Assembly (NCBI GenBank): GCA_030533325.1
Contig: JAUNJJ010000029.1
Coordinates: 1-35,284, forward strand
DNA length: 35,284 bases
Reading direction: 5' to 3'
DNA from: Oscillospiraceae bacterium
GTDB lineage: Bacteria > Bacillota > Clostridia > Oscillospirales > Ruminococcaceae
A program made the translations under genes and the position numbers. The notes beneath the pieces were generated by a model. That model did no database searches and had not been told where the DNA came from. It saw only the letters and a list, made by a program, of their open reading frames with translations. Shown one piece after another: positions 30,836 through 35,284 of the stretch; the stretch's first letter is position 1, and the number at the start of each line of letters is the position of its first letter.

Positions 30836-33061
30836 ATGCAGAAAAGAAGACTCACCTTCGGCGTTGTTGCAGCTCAGGCTTCCGATATAGAACAGCGGCG
30901 AATCATGGAGGGAATCATAGAACAGGCAAAGTCTCTTAATACAGACACTGTTGTTATTTCAAACATTTATAATCCCGACAAAAATGTCTGTATGCTTGAC
31001 TGCCACAAGGAAAATAATATATACGGACTGCTCAGTTCTTCAGGAATCGACGGATTCATCCTCATTTCTGAAGCTATTGCAAACAACGAACTTCAGAATC
31101 ACATAAAGAACTATCTCCGTAAGCGTCCGGAAATACCTGTTGTAGTCATAGGTTCACCGTCAGACGACCTTGTTCTACCTTATTTTGATGTTATAAACAC
31201 GGACGATGCCGCTGATATGGAAGATATAACAGACCATCTTATTGAAGTACACGGGTGCAGAAACATAGATATAATAACCGGCGGTGAAGGCCTTGAAGTA
31301 TCGTCAAAAAGAGTCGAAGGATACCGCAGGTCCCTTGAAAAACACGGTATTGAATTCAGTAATGACAAAGTTGTTTACGGGAACTTCTGGTTCAACTCCG
31401 GAAAGGATCTTGCAGAACAGTATATAAAAGGAAAACGTCGTGTTCCGGAAGCTCTTGTATGTGCAAATGACTATATGGCATACGGTCTGCTTGACGAATT
31501 TTCCGAACATGATATTACCATTCCTGACTCTCTTTTAGTAGTGGGATATGAACATATACTACAGAGAGTTTACCATTATCCTGTTTTATCCACATACCAG
31601 AGAAACAGAAAGGCACTCGGTGCTGAATCAGTCAGAATCCTTTACGCAAAACTCAGTCATCAGAAATATGAACCTAAATATTCTCTTAAAGGAAGATTCA
31701 TTCCCGGCGACTCCTGTGGGTGCGGCATATGCCGGAAAGAATACAACGAAGAACTTAAGGAAAAGAAAACAGACCGGATATACAGAGACTTTAATCTCTT
31801 CAGCGATTTTGAAGAGCGTCTTACTCTCTGTACATCAATGAACGATTATGTATCAGCTCTTTCCCACTTCACATACATGGTAAGAGACCTTGACGCAATG
31901 TACCTGTGCCTCTTTGAGGACTGGTACAACAACACCACACCTGAAGGAGTAACCGGTTCAGTTATGAACTGCTACACCATAAAAAATGAATTTACAAATG
32001 AATACAAAACTTCATTTGTAACAGAAAATGATGTCTCATCTATCCTGTCATACTGCAGTGAACCATGTGCATATTATTTTAATCCTCTGTTTTTCGGTGA
32101 CAGGTACTTCGGATATATAGTTACTGTATACCGTAACCCTGATACATATGACTCCATATTCAGAAACTGGCTTAAAACTGTATCAAACGCACTTGAGATG
32201 CTCAGAATGAAAAATGATATAAACTATCTTACGCAATGCCACGGATTTTCCCAGACTCACGATTCGAGCACAGGCATGCTGAAAAAACCAGGTTTTGAAA
32301 ATGCAGTCAGAAGAGCCGCCGCCTCTGCACCGGAAGGAACGAAAATATGTCTTACGGTACTTAAAACCGAACTTTTTTCAAAGAATATTCAGTTTGAAAA
32401 TCAGGAAAACCGCCTGAAAACACTCAGGGAAATAACCGACATAATGAAATCACTTTCAACCAGCAGGAATGAACTGTGCGGACGTCTGTCAGAAACCGCA
32501 TACATATTTGCCGGTATCGGGAACTATCCTGAGGACTTCTGCGATATTCTCACAGACAAGATAAGCTGCCTGCTCCTGCACGCCTCTTCATATATAACAG
32601 AGTATGGCATAAATTCATTTGTCTGTGCGACTGAAAATTTCGATACAAAAGACTTTGACTATGAAAAGAGCTTTGCTGTATTAGCTGAAAAAATAAACAG
32701 AGAAGTTGCGGAAAGGACATCGAAACTAAGCCTTCCTCATTTTTCTGAATTTCAGAATCTTCGCAGCAATATCTATCTGAATCCTTCAGAATCATACTAC
32801 TCTGAAGAAATATGCCAGAAGCTCTGCCTGAGCACCGGATATTTCAGAAATATCTATAAAAAATATTTCGGCATAAGTTATCATCAGGACTGCATACGCA
32901 GCAAAATAGCCATGGCAAAATATCTCCTGTGCACCACATCAATGAGCGTCACAGCCATCGCCTCAAAATGCGGCTATGAAGACGAAAAATATTTTATGAG
33001 ACTGTTCCAGCAGAACACCTCATATACACCCAACAAATACCGTATGCTTTTTCAGCAATAA
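30836..33061 (+). CDS. Hybrid transcription regulator: LacI-type sugar-sensor domain, degenerate GGDEF-like domain, AraC-type DNA-binding domain
   Basis: 741 aa, cytosolic. Residues ~5-290 form a LacI/periplasmic-binding-like sensor (LTFGVVAAQASDIEQRR ... ALVCANDYMAYGLLDEF ... VVGYEH). A Cys-rich patch (SCGCGIC, ~292) and an uncharacterised middle follow. A GGDEF-like domain without its active site is visible at ~473-625 (HDSSTGMLKKPGFENAV ... GRLSETAYIFAGIG in place of GGDEF). Residues ~644-741 are an AraC two-HTH domain (YYSEEICQKLCLSTGYFRNI ... VTAIASKCGYEDEKYFMRLF). It probably senses a xylan-derived sugar and activates the adjacent divergent GH30 gene and GH43 through the 41-bp element; this is inference. 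ATG 30836 has GAGGTGA 5 bp upstream; GTG 30827 lies inside that site. Confidence 0.88.
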   Translation: MQKRRLTFGVVAAQASDIEQRRIMEGIIEQAKSLNTDTVVISNIYNPDKNVCMLDCHKENNIYGLLSSSGIDGFILISEAIANNELQNHIKNYLRKRPEIPVVVIGSPSDDLVLPYFDVINTDDAADMEDITDHLIEVHGCRNIDIITGGEGLEVSSKRVEGYRRSLEKHGIEFSNDKVVYGNFWFNSGKDLAEQYIKGKRRVPEALVCANDYMAYGLLDEFSEHDITIPDSLLVVGYEHILQRVYHYPVLSTYQRNRKALGAESVRILYAKLSHQKYEPKYSLKGRFIPGDSCGCGICRKEYNEELKEKKTDRIYRDFNLFSDFEERLTLCTSMNDYVSALSHFTYMVRDLDAMYLCLFEDWYNNTTPEGVTGSVMNCYTIKNEFTNEYKTSFVTENDVSSILSYCSEPCAYYFNPLFFGDRYFGYIVTVYRNPDTYDSIFRNWLKTVSNALEMLRMKNDINYLTQCHGFSQTHDSSTGMLKKPGFENAVRRAAASAPEGTKICLTVLKTELFSKNIQFENQENRLKTLREITDIMKSLSTSRNELCGRLSETAYIFAGIGNYPEDFCDILTDKISCLLLHASSYITEYGINSFVCATENFDTKDFDYEKSFAVLAEKINREVAERTSKLSLPHFSEFQNLRSNIYLNPSESYYSEEICQKLCLSTGYFRNIYKKYFGISYHQDCIRSKIAMAKYLLCTTSMSVTAIASKCGYEDEKYFMRLFQQNTSYTPNKYRMLFQQ

Positions 33062-33063
33062 AC

Positions 33064-33100
33064 AGTCTCTGCTGTACATTTTTACAGCAGGGACTTTTTT
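33064..33100 (+). terminator. Terminator of the regulator gene
   Basis: The stem AGTCTCTGCTGTA/TACAGCAGGGACT (one G-U) has a 6-nt loop, then TTTTTT. Confidence 0.88.
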
Positions 33101-33221
33101 GTTTCCGTATATATTTCTTATAATGTGAAATACTATTGTAAACGAAAAACATTTTTTCGTTCACTGTAATTATGCTGCATAATTTACAGTTTAATCAAAA
33201 GTATGAAAGGAAAATGCAAAA

Positions 33222-33557
33222 ATGAAAAAAGCGATTGCCGTTTCACTGCTGTGCTTTATTCTAAGCTGTGCACTTGTATCATGCGGAAAAAATAACAACA
33301 CAACACAGAATCCGGGCAGCACACCTGCTGTTACAAAATCTGAAACCACAGCCGGAACAACATATACTGTTTCCGAGTCACCAGCAAAAACATCTGAATC
33401 AGACAGACACTTTACAGATAAGGGATACGGAGATGTTTCAGAACACGGAGTTATGCCTGATGAAACATCTCCTCTCGAAAAAATCCCTGAAGCTGCTGAA
33501 ACTGCTGTAAGGGATGCCGGAGATCTTGTATCGGATGTAATAGATGATTTAACCTGA
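33222..33557 (+). CDS. Small predicted lipoprotein, Ser/Thr-rich
   Basis: 111 aa. A lipoprotein signal (MKKAIAVSLLCFILSCALVSCG, lipobox LVSC, Cys ~21) precedes a low-complexity Thr/Ser/Glu region and an acidic C-terminal helix (PEAAETAVRDAGDLVSDVID). No domain is recognised. RBS AAAGGA is about 9 bp upstream. A TATAAT at 33119-33124 with a weak -35 and a 9-bp AT-rich hairpin (33141-33161) lie in the 160-bp leader. Function unknown; the lipid anchor would keep it on the outer membrane face. Confidence 0.75.
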   Translation: MKKAIAVSLLCFILSCALVSCGKNNNTTQNPGSTPAVTKSETTAGTTYTVSESPAKTSESDRHFTDKGYGDVSEHGVMPDETSPLEKIPEAAETAVRDAGDLVSDVIDDLT

Positions 33558-33573
33558 TTTTTCAACACAGGTT

Positions 33574-33593
33574 AAACAGTATTTCTGTTTTTT
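33574..33593 (+). terminator. Possible weak terminator after the small lipoprotein gene
   Basis: The stem AAACAG/CTGTTT with loop TATTT is followed by TTT. A second hairpin, ACAGAAT...ATTCTGT (33609-33635) followed by TTTT, lies just downstream and may act with it. Confidence 0.4.
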
Positions 33594-33657
33594 CAACTGC
33601 GTCAGGATACAGAATTTCCGCACATGCGATTCTGTTTTCACCATATATCAACTTTTG

Positions 33658-33680
33658 TTCCACATAGTTTTCCACATAGT
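33658..33680 (+). repeat. Tandem TTCCACATAGT repeat upstream of glycyl-tRNA synthetase
   Basis: TTCCACATAGT occurs at 33658-33668 and 33670-33680, with a 12-bp period. TGTGTGGAA nearby in inverse orientation can pair with it. The repeats touch the -35 of the first promoter, so they may be an operator. They faintly resemble DnaA boxes. Confidence 0.5.
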
Positions 33681-33681
33681 G

Positions 33682-33710
33682 TTGAAAGCTGTGTGGAATA
33701 ATGATATAAT
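33682..33710 (+). promoter_or_regulatory. Upstream promoter of glycyl-tRNA synthetase
   Basis: TTGAAA (33682-33687), 17 bp, TATAAT (33705-33710), directly after the tandem repeat. Confidence 0.6.
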
Positions 33711-33727
33711 AAATTTTTCGCTTTTAC

Positions 33728-33756
33728 TTGACATCCTTCTGTATTTATCATACAAT
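33728..33756 (+). promoter_or_regulatory. Downstream promoter of glycyl-tRNA synthetase
   Basis: TTGACA (33728-33733), 17 bp, TACAAT (33751-33756). The leader would be only about 30 nt, so there is no room for a T-box from this start. Confidence 0.65.
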
Positions 33757-33793
33757 ATAATTTGATAACTATATAATAAGGACGGTATTTTTT

Positions 33794-35200
33794 ATGTTAA
33801 ACACAGAAAAAACTATGGATAAAATCGTTGACCTCTGCAAATCAAAAGGATTTGTATACCCGGGCTCAGAGATTTACGGCGGTCTTGCAAACACATGGGA
33901 CTACGGCCCGCTCGGCATGCAGCTTAAGAACAACATCAAGCAGGCATGGCTCAAAAAATTCGTTCAGGAAAACAAGTACAATGTCGGCCTTGACAGTGCT
34001 ATCCTCATGAACCCGCAGACATGGGTTGCTTCAGGTCATATCGGCGGATTCTCAGATCCTCTTATGGACTGTAAGGAATGCAAGACAAGACACAGAGCTG
34101 ACAACCTCATCGAAAACTTTGACGGAACAAACCCAAGCGGCTGGTCAAATGAACAGATGATGGACTACATAAGAGAAAAAGGCATCACATGCCCTGAATG
34201 CGGAAAGTCAAACTTCTCTGATATCAGACAGTTCAACCTTATGTTCAAAACATTTCAGGGTGTAACTGAAGATTCAAAGTCGGAAATCTACCTCAGACCT
34301 GAAACCGCACAGGGTATCTTCGTAAACTTCGCAAATATCCAGCGTACAACACGTAAAAAGGTACCTTTCGGTGTTGCCCAGATCGGTAAGTCATTCAGAA
34401 ACGAAATCACACCTGGTAAGTTCATCTTCCGTGTAAGAGAATTTGAACAGATGGAACTTGAATTCTTCTGCAAACCGGGCACAGACCTCGAATGGTTTGC
34501 ATACTGGAGACAGTTCTGCAAGGACTGGCTTCTCAGTCTCGGTCTTAAGGAAGAAAACCTCAGACTCCGTGACCATGATCCTGAAGAACTCTGCTTCTAT
34601 TCAAAGGCTACAACAGACTTCGAATACCTCTTCCCTTCATTCGGATGGGGCGAACTCTGGGGTGTTGCTGACAGAACAGACTACGACCTTACACAGCACA
34701 TCAACACAAGTGGCAAGTCACTTGAATACTTCGATCCTGAAACAAATGAAAAGTATATACCATATGTTATCGAGCCTTCACTCGGTGTTGAAAGACTCTT
34801 CCTCTCAGTTCTCTCTGAAGCTTATGATGAAGAAGAACTTGTTTCCGTTGACAAGAACGGAAATGAAAAGAAGGATGTCAGAACAGTACTTCACTTCCAC
34901 CCTGCTCTCGCACCGTTCAAGTGTGCAGTTCTCCCGCTCGTAAAGAAGCTCTCACCTCAGGCTGAAGAACTTTATGCTATGCTTTCAAAGCACTTCATGG
35001 TTGACTACGATGAAGCCGGCACGATTGGTAAGCGTTACAGAAGACAGGATGAAATCGGTACACCGTTCTGTATCACATATGACTTCGATACACTCGAAAA
35101 GGACAACTGTGTAACAGTACGTGACCGTGACACAATGGAACAGGAACGTGTAAATATCAACGATCTTGTTGAATATATCGAAAAGAAAATTGCGTTCTGA
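33794..35200 (+). CDS. glyS: Glycyl-tRNA synthetase, dimeric eukaryote/archaeal-like type
   Basis: 468 aa, class II aminoacyl-tRNA synthetase of the α2 (GlyQS-like) type, not the αβ type. It charges tRNA-Gly in the cytosol. Motifs: [20 protein letters not shown] at the start, zinc-ribbon-like [12 protein letters not shown] and [11 protein letters not shown], motif 2 [19 protein letters not shown], motif 3 region [16 protein letters not shown], and the C-terminal anticodon-binding domain ([14 protein letters not shown] ... [19 protein letters not shown]). RBS AAGGACGG. It has two candidate promoters and is followed only 32 bp later by a probable group II intron end. Confidence 0.97.
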   Translation: MLNTEKTMDKIVDLCKSKGFVYPGSEIYGGLANTWDYGPLGMQLKNNIKQAWLKKFVQENKYNVGLDSAILMNPQTWVASGHIGGFSDPLMDCKECKTRHRADNLIENFDGTNPSGWSNEQMMDYIREKGITCPECGKSNFSDIRQFNLMFKTFQGVTEDSKSEIYLRPETAQGIFVNFANIQRTTRKKVPFGVAQIGKSFRNEITPGKFIFRVREFEQMELEFFCKPGTDLEWFAYWRQFCKDWLLSLGLKEENLRLRDHDPEELCFYSKATTDFEYLFPSFGWGELWGVADRTDYDLTQHINTSGKSLEYFDPETNEKYIPYVIEPSLGVERLFLSVLSEAYDEEELVSVDKNGNEKKDVRTVLHFHPALAPFKCAVLPLVKKLSPQAEELYAMLSKHFMVDYDEAGTIGKRYRRQDEIGTPFCITYDFDTLEKDNCVTVRDRDTMEQERVNINDLVEYIEKKIAF

Positions 35201-35232
35201 TATATTTTCACACAACCAGCAGATAATGTTAA

Positions 35233-35284
35233 ATCGAGTAGGAGGCTAACCATTATTTGATTAGCCGACCTCTCACACCACCGT
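35233..35284 (-). mobile_element. Probable 3' end of a minus-strand group II intron (domain V tail and domain VI), cut by the window edge
   Basis: Read on the minus strand: ACGGTGGTGTGAGAGGTC, then hairpin GGCTAATC/GGTTAGCC (35244-35266) as a domain VI candidate, then TCCTACTCGAT ending in the AY expected at a group II 3' splice site. This resembles, from memory, the end of bacterial group II introns. The reverse transcriptase would lie right of the window. If true, the intron sits just after glyS. Confidence 0.55.

Noticed and set aside
33655..33700. A replication origin, suggested by TTTTCCACA and TGTGGAA sequences.
   Set aside because: The matches to the DnaA box TTATCCACA are imperfect and few, and no dnaA, dnaN or AT-rich unwinding region is adjacent.
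33558..33793. A T-box riboswitch for glycyl-tRNA synthetase.
   Set aside because: No T-box core (TGGNACC-type antiterminator bulge) or specifier hairpin is visible, and the nearer promoter leaves a leader of only about 30 nt.

Overview
The window looks like a chromosome segment of a plant-fibre-degrading, cellulosome-forming Firmicute close to Ruminococcus (R. flavefaciens-like). The reasons are five secreted proteins with type-I dockerins, four of them in one xylan cluster; a CotH-dockerin protein; the hrcA-grpE-dnaK-dnaJ order behind a CIRCE operator; a eukaryote-like dimeric glycyl-tRNA synthetase; low-to-mid GC; and near-consensus TTGACA-17-TATAAT promoters. The species call is inference.

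Layout. 1-4700: rlmB (23S rRNA methyltransferase) in an operon with an 850-aa membrane protein that has the fold order of a P1B-type ATPase but lacks every catalytic motif, then a leucine-rich-repeat lipoprotein. 4801-9940: a five-PAS, double-GGDEF, EAL protein followed 18 bp later by a dockerin-bearing SGNH esterase. 9970-11865: two serine tRNAs, a small Lys/Ala-rich DUF6465-like protein and an SseB-like protein. 11866-13305: an inserted cassette with an Abi_2/AbiF HEPN protein between two structured RNA copies, bounded by a 194-bp direct repeat made of the 3' end and terminator of the SseB-like gene. 13310-15801: tRNA-Leu (minus strand) and ppk1. 15873-20797: the heat-shock operon. 20795-30557 (minus strand): CotH-dockerin, GH10 xylanase, GH43 enzyme, a possible 27-codon gene or small RNA, and a GH30 glucuronoxylanase. 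30836-33061: a divergent LacI-sensor/AraC-type regulator. 33222-35200: a small lipoprotein and glycyl-tRNA synthetase. The right edge carries what looks like the 3' end of a minus-strand group II intron.

How the parts work together. The minus-strand cluster encodes a set of cell-surface xylan enzymes (GH10, GH30_8 and GH43, all with CBM22) that would assemble on scaffoldins through dockerins. Three of its promoters (GH43, the small gene, GH30) share a 41-bp element whose GGGTTG end supplies the first bases of the -35 box. The element in front of GH30 also lies upstream of the adjacent regulator. This looks like a local activator regulon.

The most interesting system is the AbiF cassette. The two flanking RNAs share an exact architecture (6-bp outer stem, single A, 3-bp inner stem, variable loop, invariant CAAACC), and four of the six outer pairs are swapped by compensatory changes. 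The protein carries the HEPN motif RNICAH. This is a candidate RNA-regulated HEPN ribonuclease defence or toxin-antitoxin module, with a duplicated host 3' end that suggests how it arrived.
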